A stretch of DNA of 64,000 bases from Bifidobacterium pullorum DSM 20433 (GTDB lineage Bacteria; Actinomycetota; Actinomycetes; Actinomycetales; Bifidobacteriaceae): the NCBI RefSeq assembly GCF_000771405.1, contig NZ_JDUI01000003.1, forward strand, positions 62,001 to 126,000, read 5' to 3'. Shown in pieces: positions 25,199 through 34,482 of this stretch (positions are counted from its first letter, which is position 1; each line of letters opens with the position of its first letter). The notes beneath the pieces are model-generated. The model made no database searches. It was not told the DNA's origin and worked only from the letters and a program-made list of their open reading frames with translations. A program made the position numbers and the translations under genes.

Positions 25199-26308
25199 TC
25201 AGCGCAGGACGCCTTCGATCAGGGTGGTGATCAGGTCGGTGTAGTTGAGGCCGGTGGCCTCCCACGCCTTGGGGTACATGGAGATCGGGGTGAAGCCGGG
25301 CATCGTGTTGATCTCGTTAATCATGATCCGGCCGTCGGCGGTCACGAACGAATCCACGCGGCTCAGACCCATGCCGTCCACGGCCTTGAACGCCTTGATC
25401 GCGGTTTCACGCACGCGCTGCAGCGTCTCCTCCGGCAGGTTCGCCGGCACTTCCACGTGCGAGGCGGAGGAGTCCATGTACTTGCTGTCGAAGTCGTAGA
25501 ACTGGTCGCCGCCGTCCTCGCGACGGTCGAGCACGATTTCGCCCGGCCAGCTGGCCTTCGGCTCGTCGCCCGGCTTGGCGCACAGCACCGCGCACTCGAT
25601 CTCACGCGCGTCGATGCCCTGTTCGATCAGCACGCGCCAATCGTGCTCGGCGGCCTCGGTCAGAGCGGCGGCAAGCTCGGCCACGTCGCCTTCGCGCTCC
25701 ACCTTGGTCACGCCGAAGCTGGAGCCGGCACGCGACGGCTTGACGAACAGCGGGTACTGCAGTCCGGCCTGTTCGACCTGCGCCATCACGTCGGAGGCCT
25801 CGATATTGCGCGCGTCGACCGTGACGCCAGGTGCCGTGGCGATACCGGCGGCGTTCAGCAGCACCTTGGTGTAATGCTTATCCATGCACGCGGCGGAGGC
25901 GAGCACGCCACAGCCGACGTACGGCACGTTCATCATCTCGAGCAGGCCCTGGATGGTGCCGTCCTCGCCGTACGGGCCATGCAGCACCGGCAGCACCGCG
26001 TCGATGTGGCCGAGGGACTCGACGGCGTCGCCGCCGACCAGGAACCCGTCGCAGCCGCGGCTCACGTCCAGCAGCACCGGGCGCGACTCCGGGGTGACCT
26101 TGACCTCGGGCAGGGCATCACCGCTCAGGTCCCAGCCGCGCGGATCCTCGCCATTGACAATCCACTGGCCGTCCTTGGTGATGCCGACGGGAATCGGCTC
26201 GAAACGCTCGGCGTCCATCGCCTTCAAGACGCCGGCGGTCGAGATGCAGGAGATCGGATGCTCATCCGCCTTGCCGCCGTACAACACCACAATGCGCTTC
26301 TTAGCCAT
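25199..26308 (-). CDS. ddl: D-alanine-D-alanine ligase
   Basis: Ddl joins two D-alanines with ATP for peptidoglycan precursor synthesis in the cytoplasm. The 369-residue protein shows VVLYGGKADEHPISCIS at the start, HGPYGEDGTIQG, the ATP-grasp block LFVKPSRAGSSFGVTKV and INEINTMPGFTPISMYP with metal and phosphate ligands. AAGGAA is nine bases from the ATG. It lies upstream of the Memo-AMMECR1 gene on the same strand with a 68-base gap. Vancomycin-type substrate specificity cannot be judged with certainty. Confidence 0.97.
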   Translation of the reverse strand: MAKKRIVVLYGGKADEHPISCISTAGVLKAMDAERFEPIPVGITKDGQWIVNGEDPRGWDLSGDALPEVKVTPESRPVLLDVSRGCDGFLVGGDAVESLGHIDAVLPVLHGPYGEDGTIQGLLEMMNVPYVGCGVLASAACMDKHYTKVLLNAAGIATAPGVTVDARNIEASDVMAQVEQAGLQYPLFVKPSRAGSSFGVTKVEREGDVAELAAALTEAAEHDWRVLIEQGIDAREIECAVLCAKPGDEPKASWPGEIVLDRREDGGDQFYDFDSKYMDSSASHVEVPANLPEETLQRVRETAIKAFKAVDGMGLSRVDSFVTADGRIMINEINTMPGFTPISMYPKAWEATGLNYTDLITTLIEGVLR

Positions 26309-26439
26309 GCTGCCCATTCCTTTGCTTCACGTGTTCATCCGGTTGTCCGCTCGACACGCTGGCCTAGGCGTACAACCGCACACCAGACTACCTGCAGGCA
26401 TACACCGAACACGATGGCCGGCGCGCAAAGGATGACCTT

Positions 26440-26600
26440 ATGGAGCATCGCTAAAGCACCATTTGACGCACTGGCACGATACCCCTGCAACAAAGGGACC
26501 TTTTATCCCCCGACAAAAGAATCATTTGTCGCACAAGCACGACAGTACTGCAGCAAAAGGGCTTTAGCCCGTCCGCATAAGCGGAATCATTGGCCTTCCT
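26440..26600. repeat. Two-unit repeat of a second family (CTGCAACAAAAGGGC type)
   Basis: Two units of about 67 bp share ATTTG(A/T)CGCAC, GCACGA and CTGCA(A/G)CAAAGGG-like words, with a third partial copy at the end. A three-unit relative lies at 49676-49856. The 26309-26668 gap has no gene apart from this; ddl promoter elements should lie near its left end. Confidence 0.75.
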
Positions 26601-26668
26601 GAAAATGCCCATGATTGGGTCTTTCTCGTGCACGGGATTATGAGACCGGGCGTTCCGTGCCGTGCGGC

Positions 26669-27631
26669 TCAATCAATGACGCCATGCACTCTGCATCTGC
26701 GGAGCTCCTCACCAAACGAATACGGGTCAAAGTAGGGGTCCTGCCAGTAGGTGTACCACCCCAGCTTCTCCATGATCGCCGCATCTTGTTCGGCCAGACC
26801 GAACTCGTCCTTACTGTGAGCATGCCTGTTCCGGAAAGAGCCCAGCATGAACTGCGCAGCCACAAACCACAGCACGCAAAGCACAACGGCAGCACCCGTG
26901 ACGATGGCGAACAGGCTCGGCTCGGCGAGATTACCGTTACCGAACCACACAGATGCAGCAAACAGCACCATGCAGATGACGCCGCAGACCATACTCCGCC
27001 AGCGTCGATCCCTCCATTCCTTGACCTGGCACTTGAGCTTCCACGTTGCTTCGTAGAGCTCCTTGTACCGTTCCAACAGCTCCGCCTGCGACATCCCTTC
27101 AATGCGAGACAGGTTCGCCTCGCCGCCTGCAATCTCGACCCGCTCGGCATGCTTAGCCTTGTTGTAGGCATCCTTATACCCGTTGAAGGTCTTTTCCAAA
27201 CGCGGCTTCTCAACGGCCGGCGCGAGTTGCATGGCACGATTGGCCCATTCCTCGACATCCCCCTTCTCGTATTCACGCAGGCCCACAACGTTGGTGTAAT
27301 CGCAGGTCTTGGCCCGCGCCATACCCCACCAGGAACGCCACTCGTAAGCATGGTCATCGGCAAGCGCCTTGAATGATTTGAACGCCTTGACATAGTCGCG
27401 CAATTCCATCAACGTCTCGGCGCTCCTGAGCTGGGACTCCACCGAGCGCGCGCCCTCAACATGCAGATGCTCAACCGCGCCAATGTTGGTGGTGTTGGTG
27501 ACGTTGTAGTTGTTGATGGCCTTCTCAACCACAAACGGCGTATTGCAGAACGAGCAGATGGCTGCATCCTGCGCCGAATCGATGGACAGCGTCGCACCGC
27601 ACTGAGTGCATTTCGCAGGTACCAGCGGCAT
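26669..27631 (-). CDS. Zinc-ribbon membrane protein of unknown function
   Basis: This is a 320-residue protein. The N-terminus reads MPLVPAKCTQCG, then ICSFCNTPFV, giving two CxxC pairs of a zinc ribbon. A middle helical region (about residues 60-185) has TPR-like character (YVKAFKSFKALADDH, then ANRAMQLAPA). Two hydrophobic helices at about residues 215-260 anchor it, and a charged C-terminus follows. No known function was recognised; such architecture is seen in small actinobacterial and firmicute membrane proteins. AAGGGAG precedes the ATG. Its neighbours are ddl and gpsA on the same strand, though a repeat-filled gap separates it from ddl. Confidence 0.75.
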   Translation of the reverse strand: MPLVPAKCTQCGATLSIDSAQDAAICSFCNTPFVVEKAINNYNVTNTTNIGAVEHLHVEGARSVESQLRSAETLMELRDYVKAFKSFKALADDHAYEWRSWWGMARAKTCDYTNVVGLREYEKGDVEEWANRAMQLAPAVEKPRLEKTFNGYKDAYNKAKHAERVEIAGGEANLSRIEGMSQAELLERYKELYEATWKLKCQVKEWRDRRWRSMVCGVICMVLFAASVWFGNGNLAEPSLFAIVTGAAVVLCVLWFVAAQFMLGSFRNRHAHSKDEFGLAEQDAAIMEKLGWYTYWQDPYFDPYSFGEELRRCRVHGVID

Positions 27632-27765
27632 ACGTACTCCCTTGTTCACCACATGCACGCATCTACGCCGATGCGGCGCAGTCAAGCAATTGCCATGTAA
27701 GCAGCAGTATACCGCTCAGGACGGCACAGCCTCATGCCACTGTCACCCGCCGGAGGCGGAAGCCG

Positions 27766-28761
27766 CTACTCCTCGGTGATATCGGGACCGAACAGCTCGG
27801 CCAACATCTCGCCACAGCTGATGCCGCGATCCAGCACGTGGCTCATCGCCGTGGCCAGCGGCGTCGGCACGCCCAGCCGCGCGCCCAACGCCACCACGGC
27901 GTCGGTGGTCGGCACACCCTCAGCCACGCCGTTGCTCACGCGCGTCGCCTCCTCCACGCTCAGCCCCTTGCCCAGGTTCGCGCCGAACGTGTAGTTGCGG
28001 CTCAACGGCGAGCCGCAGGTGGCGATCAGATCGCCAACACCCGCGAGCCCGCAGAACGTCTTGGGATCGGCACCGGCCGCCTTGCCCAAGGCGGTCATCT
28101 CGGACAGGCCGCGCGTCTCGATCATCGCGGCCGTGTTCTCGCCATACCCCGCGCCTCGCGCCATGCCAACGGCGAGCGCGATCACGTTCTTCAACGACCC
28201 GCACATCTCCAATCCGATGACGTCGGTGGTCACGAACGCCTTGAAGTAATGCGTGGTGCAGGCGTGAGCCACACGGCGCGCGTTATCGATGTTCGCACAG
28301 GCGACGACGGTGGCGGCCGGTTCGCGCGCGGCGATCTCCTTGCTCAGGTTCGGCCCGGACACGGCGGCGAACCGGTCCTCCGGCAGACCGAGGGCTTCGG
28401 TGACGACCTCATCCATGCGCTTGCCGGTGGTGCGTTCGATGCCCTTCATCAGTGAGACGACGATGGCGTCGCCAGGGATCAGGTCGCGGAACGGTTCAAG
28501 GGCGACGCGGGCGGCCTGCGCGGCGATGGAGACGATAATGATCTCCGCGTCCCTGACGGCTTCTGCGCGGTCGCCGGTGGCGGTCATATTCTCGGGGAGA
28601 CGTTCGACGCTGGGCAGGCGGACGGCGTTGTGGTGACGGTCGCGGATGCCTTCGACGATTTCGGGTTCGATGGCCCACATCGTCACATCGTTGCCCGCAT
28701 CGGCCAGCACCTGGCCGAATGCCGTGCCCCACGCGCCTGCGCCCAGTACCGTGATCTTCAT
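27766..28761 (-). CDS. gpsA: NAD(P)-dependent glycerol-3-phosphate dehydrogenase
   Basis: GpsA reduces dihydroxyacetone phosphate to sn-glycerol 3-phosphate, the start of phospholipid synthesis. The 331-residue protein starts MKITVLGAGAWGTAF, a Rossmann nucleotide-binding motif. The substrate and catalytic region includes SGPNLSKEIA and CGSLKNVIALAVGMARG with the catalytic lysine. AAGGAG is eight bases before the ATG. It lies downstream of plsC with a 66-base gap, so the two steps leading to phosphatidic acid may be one transcription unit. Confidence 0.97.
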   Translation of the reverse strand: MKITVLGAGAWGTAFGQVLADAGNDVTMWAIEPEIVEGIRDRHHNAVRLPSVERLPENMTATGDRAEAVRDAEIIIVSIAAQAARVALEPFRDLIPGDAIVVSLMKGIERTTGKRMDEVVTEALGLPEDRFAAVSGPNLSKEIAAREPAATVVACANIDNARRVAHACTTHYFKAFVTTDVIGLEMCGSLKNVIALAVGMARGAGYGENTAAMIETRGLSEMTALGKAAGADPKTFCGLAGVGDLIATCGSPLSRNYTFGANLGKGLSVEEATRVSNGVAEGVPTTDAVVALGARLGVPTPLATAMSHVLDRGISCGEMLAELFGPDITEE

Positions 28762-28827
28762 CGTTCCGCTCCTTCGCTTGCCTGTACACGCATCGTCTTG
28801 CGCCATCCTACACGTTCGCGCGGTGGT

Positions 28828-29712
28828 TCACCATGCTTTGCGGCGCATGTTGCGGTAATCCCAATACCCTTCGGCGGGCATGCTCTCGCCGCGGATCTCC
28901 TCCATGACCTCGTTCATGCGACGGAAGACGCGCATCGTCAGCTCCGACACCTTGTCGGCGGGCGGATCCTCGCCCCAGGAGTCCATGTCGGCGAGCAGGT
29001 CGGCGTAGTCGAGCTGACCGTCATAGCACATGACCACGTTCTTGCGCGGCCAGGGCCACCACTGGTTGATGCTGGCGGCGCCCCAGGTGACGGCGCAGAA
29101 GATCGGCACCTGCCGGCCCAGGCGGCGGGAGGATTCAAGTGCGATGTAGCCGATGCCGGGCTTGAGGCTCATGACCCATTTCTGCGGGTCGCGGGTCACG
29201 GTGCCTTCCGGCCAGATGGTCAGCGGACGGCCGGAGGTGATGATCTTGATCGACTCCTCCTCGATGGCCTTGGCCTGACCGCTGCGGCGCGGGACCGGCT
29301 GCATGCCGACGAGCTGGAACCACTTGCCGATCAGCGGCCACTTGGCCATTTCGGCCTTGGCCATGTAGCGGGGGCGGCGGCCCATGTGGAACAGGCTCAT
29401 CATCGGCACGAACACGTCGTACATGGTCACATGCGAGGCGGCGGTGATGAACGTGCCGGTTTCGGGAACGTGCTCCAGACCCCAGGCGCGCACCTTGCTG
29501 CGATTGCGCAGCACCTTGGAGACGCCTTCGAGCAGGCGCTCGGTGGCTTTGGGGTTCTGAGCGTTGATTTCCGCGGTGTTGGGCGTGCGCGGGCCGGTCG
29601 GATAGTAGCGGGTCGGATCCACGAGGTGATGCTTCGCGTCGAGGCGCGCGACCTGCTCATCGCTGAGCGGCTTGACGGCTGAACGCGGCGAGGGTTTTCC
29701 TTTCGATGCCAT
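28828..29712 (-). CDS. plsC: 1-acyl-sn-glycerol-3-phosphate acyltransferase
   Basis: PlsC-type enzymes acylate lysophosphatidic acid at the membrane. The 294-residue protein contains the HX4D motif SHVTMYD, then PRRSGQAKA and the phosphate-binding WPEGTVTRDP. There is no strong hydrophobic segment other than the region around the active site, which is usual for peripheral members. The start is uncertain: the ATG of MASKGK is chosen, but another in-frame ATG five codons upstream is equally possible, and neither has an ideal Shine-Dalgarno. It precedes gpsA in what is probably one operon. Confidence 0.9.
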   Translation of the reverse strand: MASKGKPSPRSAVKPLSDEQVARLDAKHHLVDPTRYYPTGPRTPNTAEINAQNPKATERLLEGVSKVLRNRSKVRAWGLEHVPETGTFITAASHVTMYDVFVPMMSLFHMGRRPRYMAKAEMAKWPLIGKWFQLVGMQPVPRRSGQAKAIEEESIKIITSGRPLTIWPEGTVTRDPQKWVMSLKPGIGYIALESSRRLGRQVPIFCAVTWGAASINQWWPWPRKNVVMCYDGQLDYADLLADMDSWGEDPPADKVSELTMRVFRRMNEVMEEIRGESMPAEGYWDYRNMRRKAW

Positions 29713-29754
29713 GGTTCCATTGTGCATCACTCCCCAGAATTCGGCATGCGGTGG

Positions 29755-29855
29755 CATGCATATATCCGAGCAGAGCAGCCGCGGGAGGCCCACACCGACT
29801 GCAATCGGCGTGAGACATATTCGAGCTGAGCAGTGCAGCCGTGGGGAGGCCGTTG
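29755..29855. repeat. Short direct repeat upstream of plsC
   Basis: ATAT(C/T)CGAGC(A/T)GAGCAG and the following GCAGCCG(C/T)GGG occur twice, about 57 bases apart. The copies are imperfect. Nothing else is seen in this part of the gap. Confidence 0.5.
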
Positions 29856-29873
29856 GCCCGTCCCTTCGTCATT

Positions 29874-30001
29874 TGTAGGCAGACCGCAGCTTAAGTAGGC
29901 ACCTCGCCGTAGAGCCATTCGAACCGGAATGGCTTAGTTCCGCCATTGTTGTTCCGCAGGCGCCCAAGGCGCCTGCCTACTTAAGCGATAGCCTGCCTAC
30001 A
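29874..30001. repeat. MITE-like element, copy 1 (TGTAGGCAG ends)
   Basis: A 128-bp element has 28-nt terminal inverted repeats, TGTAGGCAG...TTAAGTAGGCA against TGCCTACTTAAG...CTGCCTACA, with a few mismatches. Inside are a second GCAGGCGCC...GGCGCCTGC palindrome and a partly palindromic centre. No target-site duplication is evident. A second copy lies at 31448-31577, on the other side of the DUF559 gene. Confidence 0.85.
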
Positions 30002-30077
30002 ACAGCTCACGCCACCAACTACTCTCGAAACACGCCGTGGCGCTGCGGAAAGACTGCGACCCACATACAGTTGACAT

Positions 30078-30932
30078 ATGTTGGGGGCACATCACTTCTT
30101 CACGCTCGATGAAGCGCAGAATATAGCGCGCGAGACCCGTGCCGCCTGTAGGCAGGCGGCACGGCGAACCAAACGTGTGCTGGTGTTCAGTCACATCACC
30201 GCGTTACGACTGGCCGGTATGACGGTGGAGCTGGACACCACGCTGGACACCACGCTGCTCCACATCACTATCGCTTCGACCAAACAGCGATCACATCTCG
30301 TTGGGGTCCAGGAACACGTGTGGTCTCATGACATGACCTATTCCGCCGACACCGACGAACTGGTCACCGCCGTCACACCACAACAGGCACTCTGTCAAAT
30401 GGCGCCATATACCAGTCAGGATTCCCTAACCGTGGCCATGGATTGGCTCACCTGCCATAACGACGAATTGCGCCAATGCACGCACACTGAGCTCAGCGAT
30501 TACATTAATGAAGTCGGGCGTTTCCGCGGCGTCACCCGATGCAGAAAAGCGCTGGCTCGAAGCGTCGAAGGAACCGATTCCCCGCGCGAATCCGAGCTTC
30601 GGCTCGGCTTGGTTGATTTCGGACTGCCGACGCCCGAGGTCAACCATCCGATCTCCGATATCGAGGAAGGCACGGAATGGCTCTGTGACATCGTTTATGT
30701 CGACGAGCACGTTGTCATCGAGTATGACGGCGAATATCATTACGACAAAAACCGCTGGCGTCAGGACCTTCACAAGCGCAACAGGCTTCAGCATCTCGGT
30801 TGGAAGGTACTGGTCGCCACCAAGCAGGATTTCGCATCACCCCGGGCATTGGAGGATTTCATCGCCATGGTGGCCAGAGCGCTTGGGCAAGGTCGCCGCG
30901 ACATCCTTATCTATGGGCACACGAACTGGTAA
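30078..30932 (+). CDS. DUF559 (Vsr-like fold) protein
   Basis: This is a 284-residue protein ending in a DUF559 domain: CDIVYVDEHVVIEYDGEYH gives the acidic pair and histidine, followed by RWRQDLHKRNRLQHLGWKVL. This is the endonuclease fold of Vsr and related nucleases, but activity is unproven. Residues 1-165 resemble the N-terminal part of AbiEi-like actinobacterial proteins only weakly. Its base composition is visibly more A/T-rich than the neighbours, and two MITE-like elements flank it, consistent with horizontal arrival. A palindrome GTGCCGCCTG...CAGGCGGCAC lies inside the coding sequence near 30140. The start ATG has no clear Shine-Dalgarno. Confidence 0.75.
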   Translation: MLGAHHFFTLDEAQNIARETRAACRQAARRTKRVLVFSHITALRLAGMTVELDTTLDTTLLHITIASTKQRSHLVGVQEHVWSHDMTYSADTDELVTAVTPQQALCQMAPYTSQDSLTVAMDWLTCHNDELRQCTHTELSDYINEVGRFRGVTRCRKALARSVEGTDSPRESELRLGLVDFGLPTPEVNHPISDIEEGTEWLCDIVYVDEHVVIEYDGEYHYDKNRWRQDLHKRNRLQHLGWKVLVATKQDFASPRALEDFIAMVARALGQGRRDILIYGHTNW

Positions 30933-31447
30933 GGAGACGCAGCACAGTGACAATACGCGTCGCCGATGTACATTCCATTCCTGGCAGGCCATGCAAAGCA
31001 GGCGGCTGATAGGCCAGATTGTGTGGCGTTGTTGTCCGTGTGGGGTCTTGTTTTATTTGGGTTCCGGCTGGTCGAATGTGTCGGCTCGGGGCTGCCGGCT
31101 CGCGGGCGGCGGGAAGCCGGCACGAACCAGCCACACACCCGCGCCTTCCGAACGCGGTGCGTCGGCTACGGGCAGTGCCGGCACGAACCAGATTCCACAC
31201 ACCCGCGCCTTCCGATGCATGTGCGCGGGCGGCAGTAGAGCCGCGATGCCTCATAGATGCCGATGCCGGGCACCCCCACCAAGCCGAATGCCACAAATGC
31301 TATAGCTGTCAGTTCATGGGTATCGGCGCGGGAACGACGCTTCTGATCGAACTGCGCTTTATGCGGCATGCATACCGTCGTCCCGCTCCAGGTCGGGAGC
31401 CAACGATTGTGGAGGCTCGTCTGTGTTGCGCCCTGTAACGCCCATGA
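30933..31447. other. Degenerate intergenic stretch with a possible gene-start remnant
   Basis: No full gene is seen. AAGGAG followed by a GTG at 30948 opens a frame of only about 20 codons (VTIRVADVHSIPG), which looks like the start of a lost gene. A direct repeat containing GCCGGCACGAACCAG occurs at 31116 and 31177 and continues into ACACACCCGCGCCTTCCGA. A minus-strand frame around 31250-31370 contains one hydrophobic helix but has no Shine-Dalgarno. Confidence 0.35.
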
Positions 31448-31577
31448 TGTAGGCAGATTATCGCCGATGTAGGCAGCCACATTCAACGCCTCTGGACACA
31501 ACACTGGCGGTATCAAGCCGTTTTTGAATAATTAGGGACGTCAATGACCTGCCTACTTAAGCGGCAATCTGCCTACA
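31448..31577. repeat. MITE-like element, copy 2 (TGTAGGCAG ends)
   Basis: A 130-bp element has the same termini as the one at 29874: TGTAGGCAGATTATCGC at the left and GCGGCAATCTGCCTACA at the right. A second internal TGTAGGCA follows the left end. The centre differs from copy 1. No target duplication was found. Together the two copies bracket the DUF559 gene and the degenerate stretch. Confidence 0.85.
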
Positions 31578-31684
31578 GTTACGCCGTCGTCTCATTCTCA
31601 CCGATACATGAGTATGAGACGACGGCGTTCCACGTCATAGAAAACGGGCATACACGCAGGTGTTCGCCCGTTACCGGCCGCCGA

Positions 31685-33010
31685 TCAGTCCACGTCGGCG
31701 CCGAGGGCGGCGAGCTTGCCGCGGAAGTCGGCGTAGCCGCGATCGATCAGCGAGATGCCGCGCACGTTCGACGGGCCGGAGGCCGCAAGCGCCGCGATCA
31801 GGTGGCTGAAGCCGCCGCGCAGATCCGGCACGTCGATGTCGCGACCGGTCAGCGGGGTGGGTCCGAAGATCACGGCTGAATGCTTGTAGTTGCGCTGCTG
31901 GAAACGGCAGGGCAGCGAGCCGAGGCATTCGCGGTACAGCTGCACGGTCGCGCCCATCTGCACAAGCGGCTTGGTGAAGCCGAAACGGTTCTCGTACACG
32001 GTTTCGTGCACGATCGACAGGCCCTTGGCCTGCGTCAACGCCACGACCAGCGGCTGCTGCCAGTCGGTCATGAAGCCGGGGTGCACGTCGGTTTCGATGG
32101 CCACCGGGTTCAGGTCGCCGCCCGGATGCCAGAAGCGGATGCCCTTGTCGGTGATGTCGAATTCGCCACCGATCTTACGGAACACGTTGAGGAAGGTCAT
32201 CATCTCCGGCTGGGTGGCGCCCTTGACGAAGATGTCACCGTGGGTGGCGAGCGCGGCGGACGCCCAGCTGGCGGCCTCGATGCGGTCGGTCAGCGAGGTG
32301 TGCGTGTAGCCCTTGAGCTCCTTGACGCCTTCGATGCGGAAGGTGCGGTCCACGTCCACCGAGATGATGGCGCCCATCTTCTGCAGCACGGCCACGAGGT
32401 CCATGATCTCGGGCTCGGTGGCGGCGCCGGACAGTTCGGTCTTGCCCTCGGCCAGCACGGCGGCCAGCAGGGTCTGCTCGGTGGCGCCGACCGACGGGTA
32501 CGGCAGGTGGATCTTCGCGCCCTTCAGGCCGTTCGGCGCGGTGATGTGGATGCCGTCGGCATGCTCCTTGTCGACGTCCGCGCCGAGCTTGCGCAGGGTT
32601 TCGAGATGGAAGTCGATGGGGCGGCCGCCGATGTTGCAGCCGCCGAGCGCGGGGATGAAGGCCTCGCCGAGACGGTGCAGCAGCGGGCCGGAGAAGAGGA
32701 TCGGGATGCGGGAGGAGCCGGCGAGGGTGTCGACGTCGGCCACGGACGGCATCTCCACATGGGAGGCGTTGATGGTGACGATGCCCTTGTCTCCGTTGAC
32801 GTCCACGTCCACGCCGTGCAGGCGCAGCAGGTCGGAGACGACGTGCACGTCGCGGATTTCCGGCACGTTCTTGAGCACCGACGTGCCCGGTGCGAGCAGC
32901 GCGGCGACCATCGCCTTGCTGACGAAGTTCTTTGCGCCGCGCACCTTGATGGTGCCGTTCAGCGGCTTGCCGCCTTCAACGTGCAGGACGTCTTCCTTGT
33001 TCTCGGCCAC
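31685..33010 (-). CDS. murA: UDP-N-acetylglucosamine 1-carboxyvinyltransferase
   Basis: MurA transfers enolpyruvate from PEP to UDP-GlcNAc, the first committed step of peptidoglycan synthesis in the cytoplasm. The 441-residue protein begins at a GTG preceded by AAGAGGG. LNGTIKVRGAKN is the N-terminal substrate loop. GGCNIGGRPIDFHL contains the active-site cysteine at about residue 125, the fosfomycin target, so the enzyme should be fosfomycin sensitive unlike the Asp variants. FMTDWQQPLV follows. It stands alone after the dihydroorotate-dehydrogenase-like gene on the same strand. Confidence 0.97.
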   Translation of the reverse strand: MAENKEDVLHVEGGKPLNGTIKVRGAKNFVSKAMVAALLAPGTSVLKNVPEIRDVHVVSDLLRLHGVDVDVNGDKGIVTINASHVEMPSVADVDTLAGSSRIPILFSGPLLHRLGEAFIPALGGCNIGGRPIDFHLETLRKLGADVDKEHADGIHITAPNGLKGAKIHLPYPSVGATEQTLLAAVLAEGKTELSGAATEPEIMDLVAVLQKMGAIISVDVDRTFRIEGVKELKGYTHTSLTDRIEAASWASAALATHGDIFVKGATQPEMMTFLNVFRKIGGEFDITDKGIRFWHPGGDLNPVAIETDVHPGFMTDWQQPLVVALTQAKGLSIVHETVYENRFGFTKPLVQMGATVQLYRECLGSLPCRFQQRNYKHSAVIFGPTPLTGRDIDVPDLRGGFSHLIAALAASGPSNVRGISLIDRGYADFRGKLAALGADVD

Positions 33011-33149
33011 AGTCAACCCTCTTTTCCTCTTCTGTCGGCATGACGAAAACACACTATTTCCAGTGTGCCACAACCCATGTGGCGACGCGGTGAAATGAGC
33101 CGTAAGCCGCATCCACCCCAGCCGCGATGTCCCCTTTGGGGTATATGCG

Positions 33150-34328
33150 CTAACGTTCCTTGATGCGCCGGGCGAGGCGTGCGTCCCACATGGCGCCGGT
33201 GGCGCTCATCACGGCATCGGCCCCGGCCGCGCGGTAGTCGTCGTAGTCGGACGGCTCCACCACGCCGCCCACGCCGATGATCGCGAAGTCCAGCCCGAGC
33301 CGTTCGCGGATCGCGGCCAGACGCGCCACCATGTCGAGTCCGGCATAGCGGATCGCGTGCCCGCACACGCCGCTGCGCTCGCGCCCCGCGCCCGGCAGCG
33401 CCTGGTTGCCGTTCGCGTCGACGAGCCGCGCGGAGATGGTGTTGATGGCGGCGATGCCCTGCACATTGCCGCGGGCCACGGTCTGCCGCACCATCAGTTC
33501 CAGCGCCGAGTCGTCGGTCACGCGCGCGTAGGTGTACCGCCCGGCGTCCGTGCCGTCCGCCCACGGCTCCGAGGCCACCGGCGGGATGTAGGCGAGCTTG
33601 ATGACGAGCGGACGGTCGCCGATCTCGTTCTTAACGGCCTCGGTGATACGCCCGACCAGATGCGGGTCGTGGCACAGCAGACGGTTGTGTCCCTCGTTCG
33701 GACAGCTGGTGTTCATGGCCATCAGTCCCGCACCCGTCTCGCAGACGAGCCGCGCGGTGGTCACATGGTCGGCGATGTAGTCGTCCGTGGTCATGCCCTC
33801 GACGCGCGAGCCCTGGAAGCTGGGCACCAGCAGCTGGCCGGGACCGGCCGCCGCGATGGCGTTGCGCATGTCCGGCTGCCAGATGTCCGGGTCGCGCGAG
33901 GGCACGCCGAAGGAGTTGGAGATGGAGATCGGCGTCTCGTAGCGGGTGTCGGCGAGCACGCCCTCGTCCAGTTCGGCGCTGCCGGGGGTCAGCAGTCCGT
34001 CGGCCGACCGGGGGTGCACGGCGAGCACGTTCGGGAACGCGTTGCAGCCCCAGGCGCGCGAGCGCACGGTTTTGTACACGGCCAGATCGAAGCCCATGCG
34101 GAATGCGGCCGTGGTGAATCGTTCGTTGAGCAGTGGGCCGGCGGGAATACCGAACGGCAGGTTCACGGGGAAGCCGAGGAACGATTCGGACGGCGACCGC
34201 CCGTCGGCGACGCCACCGCTCGTCTCCGACTGCGTCAGCGCCTGCGCGAACGCGCCGAAGGGGCCTTGCGCATAGTTGTCCTCGTACGTGCGGTTGACGT
34301 CATAGAATGGCTCGAAATTCTGGCTCAT
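33150..34328 (-). CDS. Dihydroorotate dehydrogenase-like flavoprotein
   Basis: This is a 392-residue protein with the FMN-binding barrel of the dihydroorotate dehydrogenase superfamily. MNTSCPNEG is the active-site block, FGIPAGPLLN and PLVIKLAYIPP resemble FMN and substrate segments, and IIGVGGV near the end is the phosphate-binding part. It differs enough from classical PyrD that another dihydropyrimidine or related substrate is possible, and no other pyrimidine gene is nearby. The first 40 residues form a non-conserved extension. It lies downstream of the pilus locus on the same strand. Confidence 0.75.
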   Translation of the reverse strand: MSQNFEPFYDVNRTYEDNYAQGPFGAFAQALTQSETSGGVADGRSPSESFLGFPVNLPFGIPAGPLLNERFTTAAFRMGFDLAVYKTVRSRAWGCNAFPNVLAVHPRSADGLLTPGSAELDEGVLADTRYETPISISNSFGVPSRDPDIWQPDMRNAIAAAGPGQLLVPSFQGSRVEGMTTDDYIADHVTTARLVCETGAGLMAMNTSCPNEGHNRLLCHDPHLVGRITEAVKNEIGDRPLVIKLAYIPPVASEPWADGTDAGRYTYARVTDDSALELMVRQTVARGNVQGIAAINTISARLVDANGNQALPGAGRERSGVCGHAIRYAGLDMVARLAAIRERLGLDFAIIGVGGVVEPSDYDDYRAAGADAVMSATGAMWDARLARRIKER

Positions 34329-34482
34329 GGTCCCATCTTGTCACAAGCCGGCCCCGGAACGCGGCGGTGGCGGGCAGCCTCCCCAAGGCTGTCCGCCACC
34401 GCGGTCAAAGTGTCCGGCCAATCCGGCAACGCCGGGGCGCCCGGTCGTATGCCGAGCGCCGCTGCGACGACTGTCGCTCCCG

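Noticed and set aside
26451..26672. Small minus-strand frame in the 26.4-26.7 kb gap
   Set aside because: It is composed almost entirely of the CTGCAACAAAAGGGC repeat and shows no start signal.
29874..31577. A composite transposon with its own transposase
   Set aside because: No transposase motif is encoded between or near the elements and no target-site duplication was seen.
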